From the NCBI GenBank assembly GCA_026416815.1, contig JAOAEJ010000023.1, positions 160,239-224,238 of the forward strand: a stretch of DNA of 64,000 bases. The letters are read 5' to 3'. This stretch comes from Clostridia bacterium. GTDB taxonomy: Bacteria; Bacillota; Clostridia; Acetivibrionales; DSM-2933. Made by a program: the position numbers and the translations under genes. The notes under the pieces were generated by a model. It ran no database searches. It was not told the DNA's origin and saw nothing but the letters and a program-made list of their open reading frames with translations. Of the stretch, positions 33,102 through 43,829 are shown in pieces; position 1 is the first letter of the stretch, and each line of letters starts with the position of its first letter.

Positions 33102-34139
33102 ATGAATTTGGACGAGTATATAACAAAAATGCGCTATGGTGAAGCTCCTATAGTAAGGGATAATGAGGTTGTATTTCTTTTCAAGGGTGAAGCTCAAAGC
33201 ATATCTATTGCCGGCGACTATAATGGCTGGAGTCCTGAAGATGAAATGCATAGGGTAGAGGGGACGGATATATGGTATCTTAAAAAGAAGTTTCCCAAGG
33301 ATGCCAGAGTTGACTATAAATTTGTGGTTGATAGTAACTGGATTAATGACCCCTTTAATAAAAGTATGACCCAGGGTGGGTTCGGATATAACTCGACACT
33401 AGCTATGCCTGAGTACAACAGTAGTTTTGAGAAGATTAAATACTTTGACGGACCTAGAGGGCGCCTTTTAAATAATCTTGATTACTATAGCAATATCCTA
33501 CAGAAAAGAATGATGTACCATATTTATCTTCCACCGGACTATGACAAAAATAAAAAATATAACTTTATTTATGCTCTGGATGGAAGGGAGTATATTGACC
33601 TTGGTAATATAAATCTGGTTATGGACTATATGATAGCTATGGATGAACTACCGCCGTCGATAGCAGTTTTAATAGATCCTTCCGAAAGAACAAAAGAATA
33701 TACTATTTACCAGCCCTATAGGGATTATGTACTTAGTGAACTGATGCCTTTTGTAGAATCTACCTACGGGTATACAGATACTGGACACGGAAGGACTGCC
33801 ATAGGAGTATCATGGGGTGGACTGACAGCTATATATCTGGCGATAACCCCACTGGGTATGTTTGGAAAGGTACTATCCCAATCAGGGTCCTTCTGGCCTA
33901 AAAACTGGATGATATTTGACATAATTGATAGGAGTGAGAAGACGGATACTAAATTCTGCCTTCAAACCGGGACATTGAACGATACAGAGGAAATGAATGA
34001 TTTTATGTACAAGGTTTTAAGTAACAAGGGATATAGTGTTGAATACGAAAAGTATGCTGAAGGCCACAGTTGGGGGAATTGGAAAGGCCATCTTTACGAG
34101 GGGTTGAAAATGCTGTATGCAACCTCAAACTTGCACTAA
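33102..34139 (+). CDS. Esterase with N-terminal glycogen-binding-type domain
   Basis: 345 residues. Residues about 20-100 (VVFLFKGEAQSISIAGDYNGWSPEDEMHRVEGTDIWYLKKKFPKDARVDYKFVVD) form an AMPK-CBM48/isoamylase-N type E-set domain. From about 110 it is an esterase-D-like alpha/beta hydrolase with nucleophile GVSWGG (about 238-243) and catalytic-type His in EGHSWGNW. It resembles Fes/IroE-type or feruloyl-esterase-type enzymes, but there is no signal peptide, so an intracellular substrate is likely. Ribosome site AAAGAGGAG. Confidence 0.8.
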   Translation: MNLDEYITKMRYGEAPIVRDNEVVFLFKGEAQSISIAGDYNGWSPEDEMHRVEGTDIWYLKKKFPKDARVDYKFVVDSNWINDPFNKSMTQGGFGYNSTLAMPEYNSSFEKIKYFDGPRGRLLNNLDYYSNILQKRMMYHIYLPPDYDKNKKYNFIYALDGREYIDLGNINLVMDYMIAMDELPPSIAVLIDPSERTKEYTIYQPYRDYVLSELMPFVESTYGYTDTGHGRTAIGVSWGGLTAIYLAITPLGMFGKVLSQSGSFWPKNWMIFDIIDRSEKTDTKFCLQTGTLNDTEEMNDFMYKVLSNKGYSVEYEKYAEGHSWGNWKGHLYEGLKMLYATSNLH

Positions 34140-34296
34140 CATCTTATATATTGTTTAGAGCATAGGGTGCTTTGATTTGATAAAATAGTTCAGAGCGCCC
34201 TAAATTGCCTTACTAGCTTGTAACTTAACTATCTATAGTAAATGATGGTATGATATAATATAGAAATATTAATGCGTTTTTACAGGAGAATCAGCT

Positions 34297-34884
34297 ATGG
34301 ACAAGGTCATTTGCGTTTACAGCTCTTCAAGTTGTTCAATAGATAAAATATATTTCGATGCTGCTCATGATTTGGGTCGTGAAATTGCCCTAAGAGGTGA
34401 TGTTTTTCTATATGGGGGCGGGCTTACGGGTTTAATGGGAGCGGCTGCAAAATCCGTACACGAAAACGGCGGCAAGGTTATAGGGGTAATACCTGAGGCA
34501 CTTAATGTTAAAGGTGTTGTTTATGAAACCTGTGATGAGCTAATAGTAACCCGAAATATGCGTGACAGAAAAGGTATTATGGACTCAAAATCTGATGCTT
34601 TCATTGCACTTCCCGGTGGATTCGGTACTCTTGAAGAACTTCTTGAGATTATCACTCTAAAGCAGCTTAAATACCACAGTAAACCTGTAGTTATTCTCAA
34701 TATAAATGGGTTTTATGACAAGCTTTTAGAACAATTCGAGTGTATTATTAATGAAAGTTTTGCAAAGCATGAATGCGAAAAGCTATACTTTGTAGCCAAT
34801 GGTATAGATGAAGCACTAACTTATATTGATAACTATATTCCTCCTGTTTTCCATGACAGGTGGCTGACTGATGTAGAAAAATAA
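34297..34884 (+). CDS. LOG-family nucleotide phosphoribohydrolase
   Basis: 195 residues. LYGGGLTGLMGAAAKSV near residue 43 and the signature PGGFGTLEELLEIITLKQLKYHSKPVVILN (about 107-136) identify the TIGR00730/LOG family, which hydrolyses nucleoside 5'-monophosphates to base and ribose 5-phosphate (cytokinin activation in plants). In bacteria the role is probably nucleotide salvage or clean-up. Monocistronic. Confidence 0.9.
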   Translation: MDKVICVYSSSSCSIDKIYFDAAHDLGREIALRGDVFLYGGGLTGLMGAAAKSVHENGGKVIGVIPEALNVKGVVYETCDELIVTRNMRDRKGIMDSKSDAFIALPGGFGTLEELLEIITLKQLKYHSKPVVILNINGFYDKLLEQFECIINESFAKHECEKLYFVANGIDEALTYIDNYIPPVFHDRWLTDVEK

Positions 34885-35006
34885 GCCTGGGTATAAATAT
34901 TTAATACTTATAACTTATATATAATTGGTAAATTGTGTAATTGTTTTTTATTGATATATAAGATGGAGACAGAAAAAAGTTATTTTGTACGAGGAGAAAA
35001 CTTGCT

Positions 35007-35336
35007 ATGCTTGCGATTTTATTACTGGTCGTATCCAATATCTTTATGACATTTGCATGGTATGGACACCTGCGCTATAAAAGTACGGCACTCCCTATAG
35101 TAATAGTGGTTAGTTGGCTTATAGCCTTTGTAGAATATTGCTTCCAGGTACCTGCGAATAGGATTGGAAGCCAATATTTTACACCAGCCCAATTGAAGAT
35201 TATACAAGAGGTCATAACCCTTTTAGTGTTTGCTGTATTTTCCGTTCTTTACTTAAAGGAATCCTTTAAATGGAATTATGCTGTATCATTTTTGTTTATC
35301 TTGGGAGCTGTATTTTTTGCTTTTAAGAAGTTTTAA
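35007..35336 (+). CDS. DUF486 membrane protein
   Basis: 109 residues with four membrane helices. LLVVSNIFMTFAWYGHLRYK and VVSWLIAFVEYCFQVPANRIGSQYFTPAQLKIIQEVITL are the conserved DUF486 segments; the family is distantly related to small drug/metabolite transporters. ATG preceded by ACGAGGAG. Confidence 0.85.
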   Translation: MLAILLLVVSNIFMTFAWYGHLRYKSTALPIVIVVSWLIAFVEYCFQVPANRIGSQYFTPAQLKIIQEVITLLVFAVFSVLYLKESFKWNYAVSFLFILGAVFFAFKKF

Positions 35337-35368
35337 AGTATATTTTTTATATAGGGGTTTGTCTTATT

Positions 35369-35635
35369 TTAATCAGTACTTTTCTTAAATGGAATACAAG
35401 CAGCATATATAACTAGATACAACAAGTAGACAGCAGTAAGGATTAATATCTTAAAGGGTGTTTGTCTAATCAAGGCTATAGCTCCACCTACAAAAAATGT
35501 TACTAACAAAGTTAGAGGGAATGTCCATGTGGGAGTATCCAATGTAGAACTGCATTCTTTACAGATAACAGGCTTAGAACATAACTTATTAAAAAGTGCG
35601 GTTGCATTTTTGCCACAGTGAGGACATTTATTCAT
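35369..35635 (-). CDS. Small zinc-ribbon membrane protein
   Basis: 88 residues. The N-terminal CPHCGKN...CSKPVICKEC cysteines suggest a zinc ribbon; two hydrophobic helices (about 38-52 and 61-80) follow. A good ribosome site (AAGGAG, minus strand) overlaps the end of the upstream gene, so the two are co-transcribed. Function unknown. Confidence 0.6.
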   Translation of the reverse strand: MNKCPHCGKNATALFNKLCSKPVICKECSSTLDTPTWTFPLTLLVTFFVGGAIALIRQTPFKILILTAVYLLYLVIYAACIPFKKSTD

Positions 35636-35650
35636 AGTATCAACTCCTTC

Positions 35651-35941
35651 TCAACCCTTTACTCTCTTGTTGTATTCATTTTCTAGCTCCAACTCTTTTA
35701 CTGCAGCTTTATAGGCTTCTTTAAATGTATCTTTTGCTTCATTATGCATTACATCAATAATTGATTTTCTCACTTCATTTTTTACACAGTCATTAATTTC
35801 GGATTTTATAATCTGCTTTATTGAGTCTTGTATTTCGTGTGACATATTTCTTAAGGCACTTTTAACAGCAGCCTTAACTAGAAAATATAGTAACAATAAA
35901 GGGATAGCACCATAAAATATAATATACATCAAAAATTCCAA
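35651..35941 (-). CDS. Small membrane-anchored coiled-coil protein
   Basis: 96 residues: one N-terminal membrane helix (about 4-24) and an amphipathic charged helix of Glu/Lys/Val repeats to the end. TTG 35941 is the likely start, after AAAGGTGG on the minus strand. It pairs with the zinc-ribbon gene 15 nt downstream. I do not recognise a family. Confidence 0.55.
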   Translation of the reverse strand: MEFLMYIIFYGAIPLLLLYFLVKAAVKSALRNMSHEIQDSIKQIIKSEINDCVKNEVRKSIIDVMHNEAKDTFKEAYKAAVKELELENEYNKRVKG

Positions 35942-36179
35942 ACTATATTACCACCTTTACAAATTGGATGTAGTCGTGATTGGATTAGCATAAGTATACC
36001 AAAGTAGGAAATAGAAGTAAATAACCTCCATTATAGCTGTAGTCTAATAATTGCAGCGTGATAGCTTGGGAAGATTATCAGCCATAAGAAATAAATTGAA
36101 AACATATCAAAAATATGGTAAAATATATTTAAGTGACTCATGAAGTCTCCGAGTTAATTCTGGAGTAGGATGGTGAAAA

Positions 36180-36350
36180 ATGGCACATCTTTGTCTAAGT
36201 CATTTTAACGAACTTAATGAGGTAGATTTATCAGAGGAAGATGTTCAATTGAGTGAGAATGAAGAATACTGTGAAAAATGTGGGGGCATGCAAAAGGTAG
36301 TAACAAAATTAAATAGCCGTGGAATAGTAAAGTTAAAGACACTCCTTTGA
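36180..36350 (+). CDS. Small CxxC protein, 56 residues
   Basis: Begins MAHLCLSHFNELNEVDLSEE and carries CEKCGG near residues 31-36. GGAGTAGGATGG precedes the ATG. The TGA lies within a perfect terminator hairpin, an economical gene end that supports a real small gene. The single CxxC could bind metal only as a dimer or with Cys5 and His8. Family unknown. Confidence 0.5.
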   Translation: MAHLCLSHFNELNEVDLSEEDVQLSENEEYCEKCGGMQKVVTKLNSRGIVKLKTLL

Positions 36351-36362
36351 GTGTCTTTAACT
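36333..36362 (+). terminator. Terminator hairpin overlapping a stop codon
   Basis: Perfect 12-bp stem TTAAAGACACTC/GAGTGTCTTTAA (36333-36344 with 36349-36360), loop CTTT. Shared by the 56-residue gene and the convergent protease gene. Confidence 0.7.
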
Positions 36363-36377
36363 TTAGATAGCTTACTG

Positions 36378-38660
<2,283 letters not shown>

Positions 38661-38667
38661 ATTTATA

Positions 38668-38676
38668 TGTTATAAT
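38668..38676 (+). promoter_or_regulatory. Extended -10 promoter for the NifU-like/GGGtGRT operon
   Basis: TGtTATAAT with a perfect hexamer at 38671-38676 and a weak -35. Predicted start near 38683, about 85 nt before the first gene. A TTGACA at 38625 is too far away to pair with it. Confidence 0.5.
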
Positions 38677-38767
38677 GTATGCTGTAATTTTAAATAAAAG
38701 TTACCAAATGAGTTTATATAACTTTTAAAGGTAAATCAAATAATTTATGTGAAGGGGGATAAATTTC

Positions 38768-39460
38768 ATGAATTATTCACACGAAGTTGAAGGTATGATT
38801 TGTGTAAAAAAAGGACCAAATCATGGACCTGCTCCAATTCCTCAAGAGGGAAGATGGGTAAAATCAAAAGAAGTTACCGACATATCCGGTTTATCACATG
38901 GTGTGGGCTGGTGTGCACCTCAGCAGGGTTGCTGTAAGCTTACTCTAAACGTTAAAGAAGGTATTATCGAGGAAGCTCTTGTTGAAACACTAGGCTGCAC
39001 CGGTATGACTCACTCAGCTGCTATGGCTGCAGAAATCCTCGGAGGAAAGACTATACTTGAAGCTTTAAATACCGACCTCGTATGCGACGCTATCAATGTT
39101 GCAATGAGAGAAATATTCAAGCAGCTTGTATACGGTAGAACTCAAACTGCGTTCTCCGAAGGTGGACTCCCAATCGGAGCAGGCCTTGAGGACCTTGGAA
39201 AAGGTTTACGCTCACAGGTTGGCACAATGTTCGGTACTAAAGACAAGGGTGTAAGATACCTTGAAATGGCTGAAGGCTATGTCCTCAACCTGGGTCTTGA
39301 CGAAAACAACGAAGTTATAGGCTACAAGTTTGTTCACCTTGGAAAGATGATGGACGCTATAAAAAAAGGTGTAGACCCGAAAGAAGCTTATGAAAAGAGC
39401 ATAGGTTCATACGGCAGATTTGCTGAAGCAGTTAAAGTAATAGATCCAAGACATGAATAA
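38768..39460 (+). CDS. NifU-like Fe-S scaffold-type protein
   Basis: 230 residues. The central part (GLSHGVGWCAPQQGCCKLTLNVKEGIIEEALVETLGCTGMTHSAAMAAEILGGKTILEAL) resembles the NifU/IscU N-terminal fold, with Cys in WCAPQQGCC and LGCTG. Members are usually annotated as iron-sulfur cluster assembly scaffold proteins, but the function has not to my knowledge been shown. It is followed after 16 nt by its constant partner, the GGGtGRT protein. Ribosome site GAAGGGGG. Confidence 0.75.
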   Translation: MNYSHEVEGMICVKKGPNHGPAPIPQEGRWVKSKEVTDISGLSHGVGWCAPQQGCCKLTLNVKEGIIEEALVETLGCTGMTHSAAMAAEILGGKTILEALNTDLVCDAINVAMREIFKQLVYGRTQTAFSEGGLPIGAGLEDLGKGLRSQVGTMFGTKDKGVRYLEMAEGYVLNLGLDENNEVIGYKFVHLGKMMDAIKKGVDPKEAYEKSIGSYGRFAEAVKVIDPRHE

Positions 39461-39476
39461 TAGGGAAGAGGGGTGA

Positions 39477-40481
39477 ATGTACGTGATTAGATTTGAAGGA
39501 TATGAAAGAAGAATTAATGGGATAAATAAGTGTTTGGCAGAGTACGGCTTCAACAGCCTTGAAGAAGTAAAAGAACTTTGCCTTTCAAAGGGTATAGATG
39601 TTGATAAAATAGTTAAAGGCATACAGCCTATAGCATTTGAAAATGCTGTATGGGCTTACACATTAGGTTGTGCAATAGCTTTGAAAAAGGGTGTTAAAAA
39701 TGCCGCTGAGGCTGCTGAAGCTATCGGTATAGGCTTGCAGGCATTCTGTATTCCTGGCTCGGTTGCAGATAGCAGAGACGTTGGTATCGGCCACGGTAAC
39801 CTTGCTGCAATGCTTTTAAGGGAAGAAACAAAATGTTTCTGCTTCCTTGCAGGTCACGAGTCCTTCGCAGCAGCAGAAGGTGCTATCGGTATAGCTAGAA
39901 CAGCTAACAAAGTAAGAAAAGAGAATTTACAGGTTATCTTAAACGGACTTGGTAAAGACGCTGCTTACATAATTTCAAGAATTAACGGATTTACATATGT
40001 TCAGACCGAATACGATTATGCTTCCGGAGATCTTAAAGTTGTTCAGGAGAAAGCATTCTCCAACGGCGAAAAAGCAAACGTAAAAGTTTACGGTGCTGAT
40101 GATGTAAATGAAGGCGTAGCTATAATGAGAAAAGAAAAAGTTGATGTTTCCATCACCGGTAACTCAACTAACCCGACAAGGTTCCAGCATCTTGTTGCAG
40201 GTACGTACAAGAAATGGGCAACTGAAAACGGCAAAAGATATTTCTCTGTTGCTTCAGGCGGCGGTACAGGTAGAACGCTGCACCCTGACAACATGGCGGC
40301 TGGCCCTGCTTCATACGGGATGACTGACTCCATGGGTAGAATGCATGGAGATGCTCAGTTTGCCGGTTCATCCTCTGTTCCTGCTCACGTTGAAATGATG
40401 GGTCTTATAGGCATGGGTAACAATCCTATGGTTGGTGCAACCGTTGCTGTTGCAGTTGCTATAGAAGAATCAATGAAGTAA
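39477..40481 (+). CDS. GGGtGRT protein
   Basis: 334 residues. The name-giving SGGGTGRTLHPDNMAAGP lies at about 259-276. Other conserved-looking stretches are GIGHGNLAAMLLREETKCFCFLAGHESFAAAEGAIGIARTANKVR and DSMGRMHGDAQFAGSSSVPAHVEMMG. The family is uncharacterised and occurs in anaerobes next to a NifU-like gene, as here. Start is ATG 39477 or GTG 39483; spacing from GAGGGG mildly favours the latter. A strong terminator follows. Confidence 0.85.
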   Translation: MYVIRFEGYERRINGINKCLAEYGFNSLEEVKELCLSKGIDVDKIVKGIQPIAFENAVWAYTLGCAIALKKGVKNAAEAAEAIGIGLQAFCIPGSVADSRDVGIGHGNLAAMLLREETKCFCFLAGHESFAAAEGAIGIARTANKVRKENLQVILNGLGKDAAYIISRINGFTYVQTEYDYASGDLKVVQEKAFSNGEKANVKVYGADDVNEGVAIMRKEKVDVSITGNSTNPTRFQHLVAGTYKKWATENGKRYFSVASGGGTGRTLHPDNMAAGPASYGMTDSMGRMHGDAQFAGSSSVPAHVEMMGLIGMGNNPMVGATVAVAVAIEESMK

Positions 40482-40500
40482 GCATAAGCTTATATTTGTT

Positions 40501-40541
40501 AAAAGCTGTCTTGCATTTTCAGAGCAAGACAGCTTTTTTAT
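40501..40541 (+). terminator. Terminator after the GGGtGRT gene
   Basis: Perfect 14-bp stem AAAAGCTGTCTTGC/GCAAGACAGCTTTT (40501-40514 with 40524-40537), then a T run. Confidence 0.88.
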
Positions 40542-40595
40542 TACTCCCCTATAGAGTAAATATATAAATAAAATTATTTTTGTACCTAAAGTATA

Positions 40596-40781
40596 TTATT
40601 TGGGCAATTTGGGCCGTGGTTTGGAGCCCGAGTTGTAAAACTCACTGTCAAACTGTATACCTTTGTTGATCTCAAGATGAATTCTCTTTAAATACTGTTT
40701 TTTTGAGATAATAAAAATTAAATAACAAAGGTACAGTAACAATAAAATTGCCAGTGACATAAATACATAAGCTAATGACAT
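40596..40781 (-). CDS. Small single-span membrane protein
   Basis: 61 residues: one strong membrane helix (about 4-25) and a basic C-terminal tail ending KPRPKLPK. AAAAGGAGGT precedes the ATG at good spacing, which supports expression. Family not recognised. Confidence 0.5.
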   Translation of the reverse strand: MSLAYVFMSLAILLLLYLCYLIFIISKKQYLKRIHLEINKGIQFDSEFYNSGSKPRPKLPK

Positions 40782-40967
40782 ACATATACCTCCTTTTCAC
40801 GGTATATAAATCCTCTATTGTGCTGAGGCCAGAAGGTTCCCACGTTGTTTACGGTAATAGGAGGCGAATACTAAACTTATGTGTGCTATGCTGTTGAAAG
40901 CCTAAGCTATTAGGGATACACTATTTACTCCCTACATTATTATTATATTTAAAAAATGTAAACTTAT

Positions 40968-41093
40968 GCATAACAAAGGAGAATTATTTAGACTTTACTG
41001 GACCTAATAGTACTTTGTTATTTTGGTATTTGCCATAATTAAAGTAAATAACAAAGTAGTACTAAACTATCTACAAATTCTCCTTTGCTATGC
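40968..41093. repeat. Nested inverted-repeat element, copy 2
   Basis: Outer arms GCATAACAAAGGAGAATT (40968-40985) and AATTCTCCTTTGCTATGC (41076-41093) match with one mismatch. Inner arms TACTTTGTTATTT (41011-41023) and AAATAACAAAGTA (41046-41058) match perfectly. The inner arm, the ATTTGCCATAATTA segment and the following CTATCTACAA are shared with copy 1 at 24.76 kb. It lies just after the Tad-domain gene's stop codon. Confidence 0.7.
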
Positions 41094-41104
41094 AATATAT
41101 TAAG

Positions 41105-42034
41105 CTATTTGACCAACCTTATACCGTAGGTGCCGAAGTCTCCTACCGAATTTGAGGTCTCACCCTGGGCGCTGTAGGTAATAAATCGCCCTATTACATC
41201 GGCTTGTCCACTTCGGTTTGTTACTCCTTCAAGGAAGAAAGTACCGAAGCCGAGTACTTTGACATATTTGCGGCCATTTACATCCAGGGTATTTACTATG
41301 GGTATAAAAATTATCGTGGCACAGTTTTTATTGTAATACTGATATGTACACCTGGGGGTATGGTTGCACTGTCGTAACAAATGATTTATGCTGGTTTCGG
41401 TGGTTCCCGATATGTTACCGGTTTCGGTCTGTATGAGGTCTCCTACCGTTATTGTTCCATTGTATCCATACAATATATTATCTCTGTAGATAGAGCCGCC
41501 GGTACCCCCAAGAGCTATTGCAGCGTAGTTGCCACTTAGTGCGTCTCCGGCACCCTCTTTAAGGGTATAAAGGTTACCGTAAACAAAGGTTTGTTGTATT
41601 ATAGCAAGGGGACGGGCTCCCTTTAGGGATTTTATATTTTCAACCTTTGCTTTTGCATTTGCTGATACATCTTGCATGGTTTTATTAAATATCTTTGCAA
41701 AATAATAGTCCACTGTTTTTACTGCGGTAACCTCAACAGTGCGGTTGGATGTATCTACTAGAACACTTAGGTCTTTCAGATTGCCAGTATTTTTATATAT
41801 ATACTCCTCTACAACCCTTCGGGTATTGCTACTATTAGCTACCAGTTCCTGTGCCCCAGCCAGTGTAGCTGCATCAACAGCATGGGTAAGTCGTGACTTT
41901 TCCAGTACTACCACACCTATATCGAGGGTAAGCGCAGTTATACCCAATATAACGGTCAAAACTATAGCAAAAAAAACTACCGATGTACCTTTGTTACTCT
42001 TTAGCAGGTATTTTTTTGAGAAAGGTGCATGCAT
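41105..42034 (-). CDS. TadG-like protein with Tad pilus-type N-terminus
   Basis: 309 residues. After the basic start, residues about 14-38 (NKGTSVVFFAIVLTVILGITALTLDIGVV) form the hydrophobic Tad/TadE-type segment, followed by the typical RLTHAVDAATLAGAQEL stretch. The rest is an extracellular domain of unknown function with three Cys (CNHTPRCTYQYYNKNC). No other tad/flp pilus genes are adjacent. Start ATG after TTGGAGGGG on the minus strand. Confidence 0.75.
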   Translation of the reverse strand: MHAPFSKKYLLKSNKGTSVVFFAIVLTVILGITALTLDIGVVVLEKSRLTHAVDAATLAGAQELVANSSNTRRVVEEYIYKNTGNLKDLSVLVDTSNRTVEVTAVKTVDYYFAKIFNKTMQDVSANAKAKVENIKSLKGARPLAIIQQTFVYGNLYTLKEGAGDALSGNYAAIALGGTGGSIYRDNILYGYNGTITVGDLIQTETGNISGTTETSINHLLRQCNHTPRCTYQYYNKNCATIIFIPIVNTLDVNGRKYVKVLGFGTFFLEGVTNRSGQADVIGRFITYSAQGETSNSVGDFGTYGIRLVK

Positions 42035-42412
42035 AAAAACCCCTCCAATGTGTTTTGTAAAATCATATCAAAATTGTGCTGGCCACACTTAATTTATACA
42101 AATGACTATATATATATTTTCACCTATAAGGGATAAAAAGAGAAGAGTTTCGCCTAAGACCCGGGCACCATCTTTTGATGGGTATTTATTACCTTGTTTT
42201 TTATAGGATTTTAATTATTTACTAAGACATTTTAGTTATTATGTAGTATAATATTGTGGGTATCATACCGTAATAATTGGTATAGCTGATAACGCACGCA
42301 ATATAGCCAGTTTCTCGGACATGCGTGGTACAACAATCAAGGAAGTACTTTTTTAACATTAGAATTAATAGAAATTTGTAATGTTAAAAAGCATTAGATT
42401 AGGGGGGAATGT
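42035..42412. other. Divergent intergenic region with one hairpin
   Basis: 378 nt. A hairpin CCATC-tttt-GATGG (42168-42172 with 42177-42181) within a G/C-rich block 42150-42190 stands out from AT-rich surroundings and is followed on the plus strand by a T-rich run. No riboswitch class was recognised. Confidence 0.35.
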
Positions 42413-43087
42413 ATGGAAAACAAAAAAGTGCAGGGACTAATAAGGCTTTGCTTTATAGCTGCTCTGCCGTTGGTTCAAAGCTTGTATTTTGTACTTAGTA
42501 ATATTACTCAGAACGCACACAATGTAAACACATTTATAGATGAACTGATTCCGTTTAACCGGTTTTTTGTAGTACCTTATGTATTTTGGTATTTTTATAC
42601 GGTTTGTGTGTTGGTGTTTTTCGCATTTGCGAATTATAAGATATACTTCCAGCTTTTATCCAGCATTATAGCAGGAATGTTCGTTTGCTTCACAATTTAT
42701 TACTTTTTCCCTACTACTGTTCCCAGACCGGGACCGGAGGTACTGGGGAACGATGTTTTCTCAAACCTTGTTAGAACTATCTATGCAAGCGACAAGCCCT
42801 ATAATTGCTTCCCAAGTATACACATGATGGATACGGCGCTAACTACAATGTTTTTCTTTAGGTACACCAAGAATTGGGTTGTCAGGGCTTCTACGTTAGT
42901 AACTGCAATTCTAATATATCTGTCGACTTTCTTTATAAAGCAGCATAGTGTACTGGATGCGCTGTCGGCAACTATATTGGCTGTTGTGTTGTACATGGTG
43001 TTTACAAATGAAAGCTTATGGAGCAGAGTTCCTTTAGGTAGAATTATACCTGCAAAGGTGAAAAACGATTCTATAAAGTTTGATTGA
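42413..43087 (+). CDS. PAP2-family membrane phosphatase
   Basis: 224 residues with about six membrane helices. The PAP2 catalytic motifs appear as KPYNCFPSIHMMDTAL (about 128-143) and STFFIKQHSVLDALSATI (about 174-191), with RPGP before them. The pattern is closest to the inositol-phosphorylceramide-synthase-like PAP2 subgroup. Substrate is probably a phospholipid or polyprenyl phosphate. Ribosome site GGGGGGAATG-type immediately upstream. Confidence 0.85.
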   Translation: MENKKVQGLIRLCFIAALPLVQSLYFVLSNITQNAHNVNTFIDELIPFNRFFVVPYVFWYFYTVCVLVFFAFANYKIYFQLLSSIIAGMFVCFTIYYFFPTTVPRPGPEVLGNDVFSNLVRTIYASDKPYNCFPSIHMMDTALTTMFFFRYTKNWVVRASTLVTAILIYLSTFFIKQHSVLDALSATILAVVLYMVFTNESLWSRVPLGRIIPAKVKNDSIKFD

Positions 43088-43246
43088 TATGCTATATATA
43101 TTGTTGAAGTGATCACGTGAAATAATGCCTTTGCGCTGCGGTTAAGTTAGTCAAGCAGTGTAAGGGCATTTGTTTTGTACTTGATAGGGATTACATTTGA
43201 CCGACAGTATAATATTGTATTTTATTGTACACACTTAAATTATCTA

Positions 43247-43279
43247 TATTACTTCGTTATTTTGGAATTCAGGAGGAAG
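43247..43279 (+). repeat. Half copy of the dispersed repeat
   Basis: 28 of 33 positions match the 5' half of copy 1 (24759-24791): both read TA-TACTT-GTTATTTT-GAATT-AGGA-GAAG. Its end, AGGAGG at 43271-43276, is the ribosome site of the next gene. Confidence 0.55.
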
Positions 43280-43284
43280 TGTGT

Positions 43285-43536
43285 GTGATAAAAAAGTTTT
43301 CCTGCCTCAAACTACTTGTCCTTTGCTTTAGTATGACACTTATTGGCTTTGCAATGGGATACTCCTATACAGTGTTTAACAACACACCTTCAAATCAAAG
43401 TCCTGTAAATGTACCCGAGTATACGGAATATGAAAGCACTAGTGAGCCTGGTGAGATTCCTGTCGAGGATGACACTGATAGTAGTGAGGTTGAATATGTT
43501 GAAGAATACTCCAATAGTAACGAGGAAGAGGAATAG
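43285..43536 (+). CDS. Small secreted or membrane-anchored acidic protein
   Basis: 83 residues from GTG 43285 (8 nt after AGGAGG). One hydrophobic segment (about 7-28) is followed by a low-complexity tail of Glu, Asp, Ser and Thr, exposed outside the cell if the helix is an anchor. No family recognised. The ribosome site lies within a repeat remnant. Confidence 0.5.
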   Translation: MIKKFSCLKLLVLCFSMTLIGFAMGYSYTVFNNTPSNQSPVNVPEYTEYESTSEPGEIPVEDDTDSSEVEYVEEYSNSNEEEE

Positions 43537-43829
43537 GTAAGATATATACGTCAAATATTCAGGGAGCCATTAACATCTTGTGCTACCCTGTTTTCTATAG
43601 AAAATATCTTTCAATTAGTATATAATATTTGAATAGCAGTGCATTTGTACATTGAATACATTAGGCTTTTAAAGCTTGGATTTTGCATAACACACAGGCT
43701 GCGTTTTTGATTTTAACTGTATAATTGAACTTAACTTAAGCTTAAATCAAAATTAGTGCAAACTTTTATACTGCAAATCAACTGCCGAAAGTTTATGCAA
43801 TTTCAGTCTAAAACAATGGGGGAGCAAAT

